A stretch of DNA of 64,000 nucleotides from Noviherbaspirillum sp. Root189 (lineage in GTDB: Bacteria; Pseudomonadota; Gammaproteobacteria; Burkholderiales; Burkholderiaceae_D): the NCBI RefSeq assembly GCF_001428545.1, contig NZ_LMHZ01000024.1, positions 1-64,000 of the forward strand. Reading direction: 5' to 3'. The notes beneath the pieces are model-generated. The model worked only from the letters and a program-made list of their open reading frames with translations. It was not told the origin of the DNA and made no database searches. The stretch's first letter is position 1. Each line of letters begins with the position of its first letter. Shown piece by piece: positions 8,380 through 17,449 of this stretch. The position numbers were made by a program, and so were the translations under genes.

Positions 8380-9377
8380 TGTCCCGCTCCGTCGTCATTG
8401 AGGCATCGTGCTTTCCCCTGGGCTAACGGTGGTGGGCTATGCCTTCCCATTCTTTTTTCCACCCTGAAAACAAAGCAGGTCGCACCAAGCAGGTCCGCTG
8501 CGCCGCCAGGTGACAGTTTTTTTTCGGTAAAACGGCGGTGGCAGGAAATTGCATACTCTCTCCAGTCGGTCGACCCGGTGCCGCCTCGCGCAAGAAAATC
8601 CCGCGCGCAGGTTTTGACCATCTGCGCACCGAGGGATCCGCCGCGGTAGTAAACGTTGGTATCGCTGACACTCGCCATCAATGCAAAAAGCGCATCGATA
8701 CGCGCACGTTCCCAGCAGTCGGTTTTCCCAAGTGTTGTCTTCAGCATCGGCAGCGCAATCTCGAATACCGATGGCATGCCGAGCGCTGCTTCTTCCCGTG
8801 CACCTGAAGCGGCATATCGATTCGCCACCTGAATGCCGTGAGAATTGCCCTTGATGTCCTGAGCGTGATGCAGCAGTTCGGCACCCCATTCACTGACAAG
8901 TGCCGCCCGGATCGAGGATGCCGAAATCAGGGTTTTCTGCGCGCGACAAACCCCGGCGGAAGCGCAAAGAAGTCCAACTGCAAAGATCGCGCCGCGATGG
9001 GTATTGACACCGCCGGTCGCGAGCATCATGCGTTTTTCGGCGGCGATGCCAAGATGTTTAAGTGTAAAAAATGACTGCTGGCGCATCCCGGCTTCGGCCA
9101 TCCTCACGAAGTAATGACGTAGCGAGAATAAACTGCGTAAAAAGGTCTCGGCCGTCATGTCATCGTGGCTGCCATTGTCCACAAGCGAAACCAATCCGGG
9201 TTTTGGATACAAGGATAGCTCGTCGTACAGGCTGACAATCGCAATGCGCCCGACTTCGGCGCAAAACGCGCGATCGCTCAGACTTTTCTCTTGTGCGCAG
9301 CTTGCCCTGATTACCGGGTGCGGCTGCACCTTGTGACAATGGGCGAGGACGTCGAAGACGTTGATCAGGCTGTCCAT
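8376..9377 (-). CDS. mdcB: Triphosphoribosyl-dephospho-CoA synthase
   Basis: A 333-residue CitG/MdcB-family protein that makes 2'-(5''-triphosphoribosyl)-3'-dephospho-CoA, the precursor of the MdcC prosthetic group. Family features are LYPKPGLVSLVDNGSHDDM near residue 55, the glycine-rich GVNTHRGAIFAVGLLCA and the C-terminal GGSLGAQ and SPGGAADLLGATCF motifs. The frame overlaps mdcG upstream by 13 nt and mdcH downstream by 4 nt. Its position between mdcG and mdcH differs from the mdcA-B-C order of several other operons. Confidence 0.93.
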   Translation of the reverse strand: MDSLINVFDVLAHCHKVQPHPVIRASCAQEKSLSDRAFCAEVGRIAIVSLYDELSLYPKPGLVSLVDNGSHDDMTAETFLRSLFSLRHYFVRMAEAGMRQQSFFTLKHLGIAAEKRMMLATGGVNTHRGAIFAVGLLCASAGVCRAQKTLISASSIRAALVSEWGAELLHHAQDIKGNSHGIQVANRYAASGAREEAALGMPSVFEIALPMLKTTLGKTDCWERARIDALFALMASVSDTNVYYRGGSLGAQMVKTCARDFLARGGTGSTDWREYAISCHRRFTEKKLSPGGAADLLGATCFVFRVEKRMGRHSPPPLAQGKARCLNDDGAGQ

Positions 9378-10051
9378 TCTCTCTCATCCAGCGCTGCAAG
9401 CAGTTCAGAAGGATGGGCCAGACGCACTCCGTGCAAATGCTTTACGAGGACACGTGTGCCGCGCTGCGCCGTCATCGCAGCATGCCATTCCTTCCATGCG
9501 ACGCCCTGACCTCCCGGAAAAGCGATCTCACCGTCGAGCGGCAGGGTGACACTCGCCTCCTGCAGCAGATCCAGTCCTGCCGACAACTGTTCTCGGCTCA
9601 CAGGAGCGAGAAACAAATCTATGTCGGACGCAGGCTTCAGATAATCCATTTCTGTCATGGCTTGCAGCGCGAGCGAGCCATAGACACGCAGAACCATGCC
9701 TGCTGCAGATGCCTTTTGGTCCAGAACCGTCAGCGCTTCTTTCCATACCGGCAGCGCTTTTGGGATTGCCGTCGAAAGCGCAAGCGGAGCCGACGTTTGC
9801 AGCAGGTGCCTTTTTGATACGCGCAGGCCGATGCGCTTTTTAACACCGCTAACGACATCCGGCGGCAACGCGATACCGAGTGAGCAATCATCCATGCGTG
9901 CACCGGCGTCCTGACGGCGCACGGTGGCTGGCCAATTCGTCCGTTGCCAGGAGCGAATAGCGTCGCGGCATTCGGGCGTTGCGGCCTGGATGGCTTCGCG
10001 CCAGCCCTCCTCGGCCAGCCATGCAAGACTATGCCGCCCGAGCATGTGCAT
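9365..10051 (-). CDS. mdcG: Malonate decarboxylase holo-ACP synthase (phosphoribosyl-dephospho-CoA transferase)
   Basis: A 228-residue MdcG-family nucleotidyltransferase that transfers the prosthetic-group precursor to the serine of MdcC. It keeps the N-terminal RHSLAWL motif, the GIALPPDVV and KKRIGLRV segments, and the nucleotidyltransferase acidic pair in SDIDLFLAPVS. The ATG at 10051 overlaps mdcE by 23 nt; an ATG two codons later is an alternative. It is translationally coupled with mdcE and mdcB. Confidence 0.92.
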   Translation of the reverse strand: MHMLGRHSLAWLAEEGWREAIQAATPECRDAIRSWQRTNWPATVRRQDAGARMDDCSLGIALPPDVVSGVKKRIGLRVSKRHLLQTSAPLALSTAIPKALPVWKEALTVLDQKASAAGMVLRVYGSLALQAMTEMDYLKPASDIDLFLAPVSREQLSAGLDLLQEASVTLPLDGEIAFPGGQGVAWKEWHAAMTAQRGTRVLVKHLHGVRLAHPSELLAALDEREWTA

Positions 10052-10745
10052 CAGCGACTACTGCCTGCATGACGCGATGCGCTGAGCGCCTTCCGCCCCG
10101 TTCCTCTCCCAGGCTGCTGCGTCTATCCTCAGACGTTGCTGTTTCCAGTGCCCTGGCCAGATTGGCCGCGAGATCGCTTTCCCAGACCGCTTCGATTCCG
10201 CCCATCATGAAATAATTGTGGGCGCCGGGCGCGAACACAGGATTGGCTTTTGCAAGTTCCACAAGCCGCTCTTCAGGCACCTTGGTGATGCGCGCCATCG
10301 CCGGTAAACCCATCACGCGGATAGTCGCATCCGGAAGTGCGTAACAGGCATCAGCCAGAAGGCCGCTTGTAATGAAGCCGCCCGACAGTGCCTGGTCATA
10401 CACTAAACCGATCACCTTATGGCCCCGGCACCGTGCGAAGTCTATGCACTTGCCCAGATGCGCCATGTAGCTGTTAATGCCGAGCATCTCGTCGCGGTGG
10501 CGCAGGCGCTGTCCTTGTGTATCGACCAGGATAACGATGGGACGCCCCGGATGACGGTCGACTGTATCAAGCACTGCCTTGGCCTGAGCAAGCGCGATTT
10601 CCACGCCGATGGGCGCGTGCTCCGTTGTACCGATAACCGTCACCTCGGCGCCAGCCGCGCGCGCCGTGCCGGACAGGAACAAGTCACGTTCGACAATATC
10701 GAATCCTTCCGGGAACAGCTGTGATGAGAGCTCTCGCCAATTCAT
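10029..10745 (-). CDS. mdcE: Malonate decarboxylase gamma subunit
   Basis: A 238-residue carboxyltransferase-fold subunit. With MdcD it forms the malonyl-S-ACP decarboxylase that releases CO2 and regenerates acetyl-S-ACP. MdcE motifs visible are RPIVILVDTQGQRLRHRDEM, a conserved YMAHLGKCI helix and GLVYDQALSGGFITSGLLAD, which forms the crotonase-like oxyanion region. The start lies 2 nt after the mdcD stop. The protein is a little shorter than some family members, but no segment is obviously missing. Confidence 0.93.
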   Translation of the reverse strand: MNWRELSSQLFPEGFDIVERDLFLSGTARAAGAEVTVIGTTEHAPIGVEIALAQAKAVLDTVDRHPGRPIVILVDTQGQRLRHRDEMLGINSYMAHLGKCIDFARCRGHKVIGLVYDQALSGGFITSGLLADACYALPDATIRVMGLPAMARITKVPEERLVELAKANPVFAPGAHNYFMMGGIEAVWESDLAANLARALETATSEDRRSSLGEERGGRRSAHRVMQAVVADAHARAA

Positions 10746-10747
10746 GG

Positions 10748-11641
10748 TTACTTTCCTATCCGATGACTATCCGCGACAGCCCGGAATGCATCCGCATCCA
10801 GCATGGGCAAGGTCGGCGCTGCGGGAATGCCTAGGTCGCTCCAGATTTCAACCGGGTCGGTCCGGGTGCCGAAGTTGGCCAGCCGGCGTTCCAGCATTGC
10901 GTTTTCTGCGTGCAGTCCATCCAGAGTCAGTTCTGCGCCTGCGGCGTCCACGAACTGCATCGCATCAAATGCCGCGTTGCGGAATGCGTCGATACTATCC
11001 GGCACGATCACCTGGCAATCTCCGAGCAGATACCGGTGCTTGCCACCAGTGGTGCGCCATACCAGCGCCCGGTCACGGGAGTCGAATTCTTCGACGCCGG
11101 CCGCGGTTTCGATCACCTCGGGGCCGGACATTGCCAGTCGCCCTTCTTCCGACATCACAACCACATTTGCGCATCGTGCGACGATGCCCATGCCGCCGAA
11201 GCAGCCGTTAGCACCTCCGATTAATGCGATGACCGGAATGCCGGCGGCACGGGTTTCAAGTACCGCGCGCATCACTTCCGAGACCGCGATCAGACCGGCG
11301 TTGGCCTCATGCAGTCTTACACCGCCGCTTTCGGCAAGGAGAATGACTGCTCCGACCTTTTCTGCCATGGCGCGCTTGAAAAGTCCCACCAGTTTGGCGC
11401 CGTGGACCTCGCCGACAGCGCCGCCCATGAATTCGCCTTCCTGCGCCGCTGCAAACACTTTGCGCCCCTGCAGGAGTCCGCTACCGATGACGATGCCGTC
11501 ATCGAACGACACCGGTGCATCCAGTTGTCCCAGATGAGGACTAATAACGCGCTCGGATGGCGGCAGGAATTCGTGGAAGGTATTCGGGTCCAGGAGTTTG
11601 CGGATGCGTGATCGTGCACTCGCTTCCAGATAACTTGTCAT
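10748..11641 (-). CDS. mdcD: Malonate decarboxylase beta subunit
   Basis: A 297-residue carboxyltransferase-fold protein partnering MdcE in decarboxylation of malonyl-S-ACP. Characteristic stretches are an N-terminal ARSRIRKLLDPNTF, DGIVIGSGLLQGRKVF, the oxyanion-hole helix LAESGGVRLHEANAGL and GGANGCFGGMGIVA. The start codon overlaps the mdcC stop (ATGA). Length and all motifs fit MdcD well. Confidence 0.94.
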   Translation of the reverse strand: MTSYLEASARSRIRKLLDPNTFHEFLPPSERVISPHLGQLDAPVSFDDGIVIGSGLLQGRKVFAAAQEGEFMGGAVGEVHGAKLVGLFKRAMAEKVGAVILLAESGGVRLHEANAGLIAVSEVMRAVLETRAAGIPVIALIGGANGCFGGMGIVARCANVVVMSEEGRLAMSGPEVIETAAGVEEFDSRDRALVWRTTGGKHRYLLGDCQVIVPDSIDAFRNAAFDAMQFVDAAGAELTLDGLHAENAMLERRLANFGTRTDPVEIWSDLGIPAAPTLPMLDADAFRAVADSHRIGK

Positions 11642-11952
11642 GTCTGTTCTCCGAACATGGTTTCGACGGCCTGGTCCATGCGCAGGCTGACTACCGCCGG
11701 TGTCGCCCCCATGTCATTGATCGAGATACGCGTGTCAGCCAGCTGCCAGCGCGCATGGAAATCGGACATCACCGCCTGCCAGATTGCTGCGAAGCCAACG
11801 GCGGCCGTTTTCACTTCGATCTCGCAGGCCCCGTTCAACGCTGCCGGCTCTATCAGCACCTCCAGGTTCCCCGAACTGACGACACCGACCAGCTCCGTTT
11901 TCGTGCCGCTACCGCGGCTGCCATTTTCAAAACGAAAATTTAAGGTTTCCAT
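11638..11952 (-). CDS. mdcC: Malonate decarboxylase delta subunit (acyl-carrier protein)
   Basis: A 104-residue carrier protein of the CitD/MdcC fold. Its serine carries 2'-(5''-phosphoribosyl)-3'-dephospho-CoA in the mature enzyme. The N-terminal ETLNFRFE and the VGVVSSGNLEVLIEP stretch (Ser 26/27) match the modification region of the family; which serine is modified cannot be told by eye. The gene starts 6 nt after the mdcA stop and overlaps mdcD. Confidence 0.93.
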   Translation of the reverse strand: METLNFRFENGSRGSGTKTELVGVVSSGNLEVLIEPAALNGACEIEVKTAAVGFAAIWQAVMSDFHARWQLADTRISINDMGATPAVVSLRMDQAVETMFGEQT

Positions 11953-11958
11953 GTTTGC

Positions 11959-13626
11959 CTACCAGTTCCTGAATCGCTTTGGCGGGTTGTACAACCCGCC
12001 CGAGGCATGCACGAGTTCCTTCATATTCTTTGCAGCCAGGAGATCGCGCGTTGCCTGGCGCTTGTCGATTCCAAGATCTTCGGCGCGCCGGATAATGCCT
12101 CGGTCACGCAGGTTTTCCACCGCCCTCTTGTCACGTGCCAGACCGACAGGTGTGTAACCGGCTACGCCGCGGATGGCCTGCTCCCGCTCTTCGTCGCTGC
12201 GGCACAGCAACAAGTTGGCGATACCCTCTTCGGTGAGGACATGCGTGACATCGTCGCCATAGATCATGACGGGAGGGATGGCCATGTTCGCCTGCTCTGC
12301 CAGTTCCCACGCATCAAGCCTTTCTACGAATGCCGGCTGCATATGCTCGCGAAAGGTCTCCACCATCTGCACAACCAGCTTCTGCCCGCGCGGAATCAGG
12401 TTTTTACCATCCCTTGCCTGCCGTCCGGCTTTCAGCCAGGCCGGGCTGACATGTCGCCGCCCGCGTGCGTCGGATCCCATGTTTGGCGCCCCGCCAAAAC
12501 CGGCGACCCGGCCCAGCGTGGCAGTTGACGAATTGCCCTGTAAATCAATTTGCAGGGTTGAACCGATAAACATGTCGCAGGCGTAGTGTCCGGCTGCCTG
12601 GCACAGCGCACGATTACTGCGCATTGAACCGTCCGGACCAACGAAGAAGATATCCGGCCTTGCGCGAATGTATTCTTCCATGCCGAGTTCCGACCCGAAG
12701 GAGTGCACCGATTCGACAAAGCCCGCTTCAATTGCGGGAATCAATGCCGGGTGCGGATTGAGCGCCCAATAGCGGGCAATTTTTCCACGCAAGCCGAGCG
12801 ACTCAGCATAGGTTGGCAACAGCAGTTCAATGGCGGCGGTATCGAAGCCGATACCATGGTTGAGACGCTCGACCTGGTACTCTGCATAGATGCCTTTGAT
12901 TGCCATCATTGCCATGAGTATCTGGATCTCGGAAATCTGTGCAGGGTCCCTGGTAAACAGCGGCTCGATGTAATAGGGGGCCGGCGACTGCACGACAAAA
13001 TCGACCCAGTCGGCAGGAATATCTACGCGCGGCAGTGTGTCTTCGATCCGGTTAACCTGCGCAATCACGATACCGCCCTTGAATGCCGTCGCTTCCACGA
13101 TTGCCGGTGTGTCCTCAGTGTTTGGCCCGGTGTATAAATTACCGTTACGGTCAGCCGCCTCTGCGACAATCAGCGACACACGCGGCGTAAGGTCGATGAA
13201 ATAACGGGAGAACAGTTCGAGATAGGTGTGGATTGCACCGATGTTGAGCTTTCCGCTCCCGGCAAGCCGCGCAAGCCGGGCGGCCTGCGGCCCGGAAAAC
13301 GAGAAATCGAGACGATCCGCGATGCCGCGTTCAAAAACATCGAGATGTTCCGGCAACGCAATCACCGACTGGAGGATATGCAACCGGTTAACCCGGCCGG
13401 GGTCCAGTGCGGCGAGCGCCTTTGCAAGAAAATCCGCTTGCTTTTGATTGTTTCCCTCGATGCAAACCCTGTCCCCCGGCTCCAGAATCGCATGCAAAAG
13501 ATCAGCTATACGCCCCGTTGCACAGACCTTGCCGGATAATCCGTCAGCGAGGATGCCCCGGGCGCGACCAAGCCGTGTCGCCCGGTTCGCTTGCTGCTGA
13601 TTCCATACGCGCTCAAGGGCCCCCAT
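11959..13626 (-). CDS. mdcA: Malonate decarboxylase alpha subunit, acetyl-S-ACP:malonate ACP transferase
   Basis: A 555-residue CoA-transferase-family subunit that exchanges the acetyl group on MdcC for malonate, forming malonyl-S-ACP and acetate. It shows a GDRVCIEGNNQKQADFLA N-terminal motif, DLTPRVSLIVAEAADRNGNLYTGPNTEDTP, a GSDARGRRHVSPAW loop and a C-terminal PPKRFRNW. AGGAG lies five bases before the ATG. The length is typical of the family. It is the first enzyme gene after the Bug receptor gene, separated by 24 nt. Confidence 0.95.
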   Translation of the reverse strand: MGALERVWNQQQANRATRLGRARGILADGLSGKVCATGRIADLLHAILEPGDRVCIEGNNQKQADFLAKALAALDPGRVNRLHILQSVIALPEHLDVFERGIADRLDFSFSGPQAARLARLAGSGKLNIGAIHTYLELFSRYFIDLTPRVSLIVAEAADRNGNLYTGPNTEDTPAIVEATAFKGGIVIAQVNRIEDTLPRVDIPADWVDFVVQSPAPYYIEPLFTRDPAQISEIQILMAMMAIKGIYAEYQVERLNHGIGFDTAAIELLLPTYAESLGLRGKIARYWALNPHPALIPAIEAGFVESVHSFGSELGMEEYIRARPDIFFVGPDGSMRSNRALCQAAGHYACDMFIGSTLQIDLQGNSSTATLGRVAGFGGAPNMGSDARGRRHVSPAWLKAGRQARDGKNLIPRGQKLVVQMVETFREHMQPAFVERLDAWELAEQANMAIPPVMIYGDDVTHVLTEEGIANLLLCRSDEEREQAIRGVAGYTPVGLARDKRAVENLRDRGIIRRAEDLGIDKRQATRDLLAAKNMKELVHASGGLYNPPKRFRNW

Positions 13627-13650
13627 ACTTTCTCCTTTTACAGTTCTGCC

Positions 13651-14616
13651 TTAATCGATCTTTACGTTCGCGGCTTTAACCACCTTGTTCCAGCGTGCAA
13701 CTTCGGACGCCACCATCGCGCCAAACTCGGATGAGGACATGGTCGGGATGTCTGATCCGCCGTTTTGCCAGTTGGTCTGCAATTCAGAAGAAGCAAGCGC
13801 CTTTTTGACTTCTGTCCTCATGCGCTCGACCAGTTCTGGCGGCGTACCCTTTACGGCAAAGAGGCCATACCAGGTCGACACTTCGTAATCAGGCAGGCCG
13901 GCCTCGGCCGCTGTGGGAACATTCGGAAATCCAGGAGCACGTTTTGATGCCGCGACGGCCAGTGCCTTGATTTTTCCAGCCTTGATATGGGATGCGGATG
14001 AGCCAAGTCCATCGAACATCATGTCAACTTGTCCGGCAACCAAGTCCTGCAACGCTGGGCCAGCACCTTTGTAGGGGATATGCGTCAGTGAAGTTTTGGT
14101 CTGAATCTTGAACAATTCACCGGCGAGGTGATGAGAAGTTCCGTTTCCAGCCGAACCGAAATTGACTTTGCCCGGGTTCTTTTGTGCGTACTCGATCAGT
14201 CCTTTCAAGTCGTTGACCGGTACTCTTTGCGGATTGACGACGATCACCTGGGGCGGTGTCGCCACGAGAGAAACAGGAATAAAGTCTTTCTGGATGTCGT
14301 AATCCAGCTTCGGATAGATGGACGGCGCAATGGCATGGTGCGCCCCGCCCATGAAAAATGTATAGCCGTCAGGAGCGGCCCGGGAAGCCAGGCCGGCACC
14401 AAGCGTGCCACCCGCTCCGCCGCGATTATCGATGACGACCGTCTTGCCAAGCTGCTTCGTCAGTTGTGCAGCAAGTGGGCGCGCGAAGGCGTCAGTCCCA
14501 CCCCCTGCCGGGAACGGCACGATGATGGTTACCGGTCGTGCCGGCCAGTCATTTGCAAGTGCGCCCGCTGAAATCGCGAGGCCAGCGATAAGGAATAACG
14601 CCCGTTTGATATTCAT
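13651..14616 (-). CDS. Bug/TctC-family periplasmic receptor leading the malonate decarboxylase operon
   Basis: A 321-residue Bug-type solute-binding protein. The signal peptide ends near ISAGALA, followed by WPARPVTIIVPFPAGGGTDAFARPLA, the VIDNRGGAGGTLGAG loop, PDGYTFFMG and HIPYKGAGPALQDLVAGQVDMMFD. I use ATG 14616 because GGAG precedes it and the signal peptide begins there; the frame opens 30 codons upstream without merit. It is the first gene of the mdc operon. No mdcF, mdcLM or madLM malonate carrier and no tctAB is present, so this receptor probably binds malonate or a related diacid and feeds a membrane partner encoded elsewhere (inference). Confidence 0.9.
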   Translation of the reverse strand: MNIKRALFLIAGLAISAGALANDWPARPVTIIVPFPAGGGTDAFARPLAAQLTKQLGKTVVIDNRGGAGGTLGAGLASRAAPDGYTFFMGGAHHAIAPSIYPKLDYDIQKDFIPVSLVATPPQVIVVNPQRVPVNDLKGLIEYAQKNPGKVNFGSAGNGTSHHLAGELFKIQTKTSLTHIPYKGAGPALQDLVAGQVDMMFDGLGSSASHIKAGKIKALAVAASKRAPGFPNVPTAAEAGLPDYEVSTWYGLFAVKGTPPELVERMRTEVKKALASSELQTNWQNGGSDIPTMSSSEFGAMVASEVARWNKVVKAANVKID

Positions 14617-14674
14617 AGTCAGTCTCCACCTTGATTGGAAGGGTTGTTGCCGCTTCGCGGTCTGGTTTGGTCTT

Positions 14675-14709
14675 AAGTTATACAAACCTAATATTCTTGT
14701 ATACACAAG
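14675..14709. promoter_or_regulatory. Candidate GntR (MdcY-like) operators, operon-proximal pair
   Basis: Two TATAC-core sequences lie upstream of the bug-mdc operon: AAGTTATACAAACC (14675-14688) and the near-palindrome CTTGTATACACAAG (14696-14709). They resemble the ATTGTATACAAT operator that I recall for Acinetobacter MdcY, also a GntR repressor of malonate decarboxylase genes. Binding is inferred. Confidence 0.45.
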
Positions 14710-14816
14710 GACGAAGAAAATATACGCTTATTTTGAATAAAATCAAATTGCAGCGCACAATCGTTCAAAATCGCTTAAATTTCAGATGCGTTATGTCTAA
14801 AGGGTGTAACCGATGA

Positions 14817-14852
14817 TTTTGTATGCGCAAGCAAGACGCAACGTATACAAAG
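14817..14852. promoter_or_regulatory. Candidate GntR operators, regulator-proximal pair
   Basis: TTTTGTATGCGCAAG (14817-14831) and AACGTATACAAAG (14840-14852) share the TGTATNC / GTATAC core of the operon-proximal pair. They sit 45-80 bp upstream of the GntR gene start, where autoregulation would act. Confidence 0.4.
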
Positions 14853-14897
14853 ACATGGTATGTTGCACTTTTATGACTATCTTCTTGAAAAAATAGT

Positions 14898-15560
14898 ATG
14901 ACCAGCCGCGCCCAATCCCTGAGAGACGCCATCGAAGAGCAAATTGCCATAGGAAAACTACGTCCCGGGGAGCATCTTGACGAAACCGTGCTTGCCACTC
15001 AATTCCGCGTGTCACGGACACCTATTCGGGAAGCACTTATTCAGCTGGCAACCATGGGCTTAGTCGTTATACGGCCCCGCCGCGGCGCGGTGGTGGCGGA
15101 AATAGCGCCGCAGCAGCTGGTGGAGATGTTCGAGGTGATGGCCGAACTGGAGGCAATGTGCGGAAGACTGGCTGCGCGACGCATGTTCAGCGAAGAGCAT
15201 GCAGATCTGCTTAAAGCGCATCAAGCGTGTAAGGAAGCACACGATGAAGGTAATTCCGATGATTACTACTATCAGAACGAAGCATTTCATCAACAAATAT
15301 ATGCCGGCAGTCATAACGCCTTTCTTGCCGAGCAGGCCCGCAATTTACACCGGCGGCTGAGGCCTTATCGTCGTCTCCAGCTCCGGGTGCGAAATCGGAT
15401 GGCGACTTCATTCACCGAGCACGATGAAATTGTCAAGGCGATCATTGCTGGCAATGGTGAGCGGACGGCACAGTTGCTTCGAGAACACGTTATGATTCAA
15501 GGGCAGCGCTTCGCCGACTTGATTGCTTCGTTGTCTCACCTGGCTTCCAAGGCCGCGTGA
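14898..15560 (+). CDS. GntR/FCD-family regulator, probable repressor of the malonate operon (MdcY-like)
   Basis: A 220-residue FadR-type GntR regulator. The N-terminal winged HTH (LRDAIEEQIAIGKLRPGEHLDE, VSRTPIREALIQL) is followed by an all-helical FCD effector domain. Its metal-binding residues are visible as the His in FHQQIYAGSHN and the two later His in FTEHDEIVKAI and LREHVM. It is divergent from bug-mdcA. GntR repressors of this family control malonate utilisation in other bacteria, so malonate or malonyl-CoA as effector is a reasonable inference. Confidence 0.88.
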   Translation: MTSRAQSLRDAIEEQIAIGKLRPGEHLDETVLATQFRVSRTPIREALIQLATMGLVVIRPRRGAVVAEIAPQQLVEMFEVMAELEAMCGRLAARRMFSEEHADLLKAHQACKEAHDEGNSDDYYYQNEAFHQQIYAGSHNAFLAEQARNLHRRLRPYRRLQLRVRNRMATSFTEHDEIVKAIIAGNGERTAQLLREHVMIQGQRFADLIASLSHLASKAA

Positions 15561-15895
15561 CAACAAGAGTACCGATCAAAACGACGATGGCAAGGCGGGC
15601 CGATGAAGAGAGTACAGACGTAAGACCAGGAGACCTCGACGACCCCAAGCAACGCGAGAAGCGGCGTTGTGATAAGCGCACCAAGTATGTTTCATCCGTC
15701 CCGATTAAATAGACAGTGCTTGCTAATTAGCAGGCACTAAGCTGAGTGACATCTGACAGCCTCCGTGTGCCTTACCGGTGCGAACTGATTACGATGGTAC
15801 TTGGCTTGGCGCATGACGATACCGTCGACCGTTGCCGGGAAGGAGTCGATCTCATTAAGATTAGCAATGAGCCGATCGACAGTTGCACACGCCTT
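15561..15895. other. Spacer between gntR and the HAD-like gene
   Basis: No gene, RNA or repeat can be supported. The reading frames here are short and low-quality, and no terminator-like stem was found after the GntR stop. Confidence 0.4.
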
Positions 15896-16396
15896 TTAAA
15901 CTGCGCTACCTGAACGGTAAATTTCTGCGAGTTTCTGGCGGACTCGTTCTTGCACCGTCGGATCGCTCAATCCCAATTGATCGCTGGTCTGGATCAAATG
16001 CTCCTTGCACCAGACAGGCCAGCCGAATGCGTCATCATCGAGCGCAAACCAATGCGTCGGCTTGCGCCGTTCTACATCAGCCCAGATCTGCATTCCGCGT
16101 GACATCGTGTCGAACTCGGCTTTGACTATTTTGGGATGCAGAAAAGTGGAGCCGATCACCCGATTTCGCAGCGATGCAGAAAGTTCATGCTTTGCTTCAT
16201 TGAACCCCAATTCGCGAACCCAGGTAGTCGACAAAACAATCTTCAGATCCGGATACGGTGCGAGCAAGTCATCGAGAATTGGCATCCATTCGAAAAAGCT
16301 ACGGCCGGGCGTCTTCATGGTCATACCCTTGATGCGATTGCGCAGTACATTGCCGTCGTGCAGGACGGCTTCATAGTCTAGGTAACAGATTTTCAT
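15896..16396 (-). CDS. HAD-fold protein of the Swiss-army-knife RNA-repair-associated type
   Basis: About 166 residues. MKICYLDYEAVLHDG is the first HAD motif, DLKIVLSTTWVRELG the second (S/T) motif, and THWFALDDDAFGWP the acidic loop. Together they match the small HAD domains (PF18143-like) first described fused to RNA-repair enzymes but common as orphans. Here motif I reads DxE instead of DxD, so the general acid is replaced. Two adjacent ATGs (16399 and 16396) are possible; the frame opens further upstream without a ribosome site. Function is unknown and no partner gene is adjacent. Confidence 0.75.
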   Translation of the reverse strand: MKICYLDYEAVLHDGNVLRNRIKGMTMKTPGRSFFEWMPILDDLLAPYPDLKIVLSTTWVRELGFNEAKHELSASLRNRVIGSTFLHPKIVKAEFDTMSRGMQIWADVERRKPTHWFALDDDAFGWPVWCKEHLIQTSDQLGLSDPTVQERVRQKLAEIYRSGSAV

Positions 16397-16399
16397 CAT

Positions 16400-16822
16400 A
16401 AAGTTGGCAGTAAAGGGGGGCATAGTATCGTCTAATTTCGACAGACAGAAAACAAGGTGATGCAATCCCTTTAGTCATCCGTTTGCTGTGCCTCACTAAA
16501 GAGAATGATAGAAAACAACGCACAGCGCCACAAAAGGTCCTCGGAATTAATTTCCTGCAGACAGCAGCTCCCACGTTTGGCCTTATGAGGGCGAAAACAC
16601 TTAGCTGAATGTCGAGTGCAATCGACGGCCATCCACAAGCACAACTGCGGAAGCTTGGTAAACGAAAAACCAACTCCAGCCTGGTTTTGTCCAGTTGTTC
16701 ATCGCAATGACATATCTCAAGGCTGACTAGTGCATCTGGAATAACGTGGCTGAACAGCAGTAAACGCTAACAATGAAACGGGAGAGAAGCATATTGCCTT
16801 ACGAAGGCTTGCGGAGACTTCC
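16400..16822. other. Spacer between HAD-like and lipoprotein genes
   Basis: This probably holds the divergent promoters of the two flanking genes. No gene-like frame, repeat or terminator is convincing. Confidence 0.35.
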
Positions 16823-17341
16823 ATGTCTAGAATATGTTTTCGGATTCGGTATGCAGCATGTGCATTCGGGCCCGCAGCTATTTGTTTGCTGACGTCCTGC
16901 GGCGTCAATGGTGGAGATGCCGACACTTCCGTAGAAGTATCTACTCATCCAGGAGTTACAGGAGATCAATTCCTTACTACTCAATCACTACTACGTCAGG
17001 AGCAGCATAATGGGCGGGCTCCGGAATCTGTCGTTGGCTTATTAACTTTAACGCAGTCTCGGCCTGTTCTCGCTGGCAACGAATCGACGGTAGAGATTCA
17101 ATACCTGGTTAACGGATTGTCGTCCTCCGTCTCCAGCTTTCAGATCGAACATGCAGATAGCGGTCTACCAGTCGAAGTATCGGGATGTCAGGTGCTTACG
17201 CTTCAGAGCCTTTTGGATTATGGCTTTGTTTGCCAGGGCGAGGTTCCGGTCGATAATTCAAATAGCGCAATAAGAATCAAACTGCGACTTCAGAATGGCC
17301 GAGATGCCTACTCTAACAGTGTTACGTTGCCAACTTCCTAG
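16823..17341 (+). CDS. Putative lipoprotein of unknown function
   Basis: 172 residues. A positively charged start (MSRICFRIRYA) leads into a hydrophobic segment ending in a lipobox LLTSC at about residues 22-26, so the mature protein would begin with a lipidated Cys. The remainder is acidic and Ser/Thr/Val-rich, with an immunoglobulin-like spread of short strands (NESTVEIQYLVNGLSSSVSSFQIEHADSG is one stretch, split over two strands). Two further Cys may pair. I do not recognise a family. It has lower GC than the neighbouring catabolic genes and no operon partner. Confidence 0.55.
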   Translation: MSRICFRIRYAACAFGPAAICLLTSCGVNGGDADTSVEVSTHPGVTGDQFLTTQSLLRQEQHNGRAPESVVGLLTLTQSRPVLAGNESTVEIQYLVNGLSSSVSSFQIEHADSGLPVEVSGCQVLTLQSLLDYGFVCQGEVPVDNSNSAIRIKLRLQNGRDAYSNSVTLPTS

Positions 17342-17449
17342 AGTAGACATGGAAAAACTCGGCGAGCGGAGAGCACCGATGCAGTGCGGCCACATAAACA
17401 AGGGCTTATGCAGGTGCACTGCGGTCTTTTTGATGACAGGTAGTGGGTA

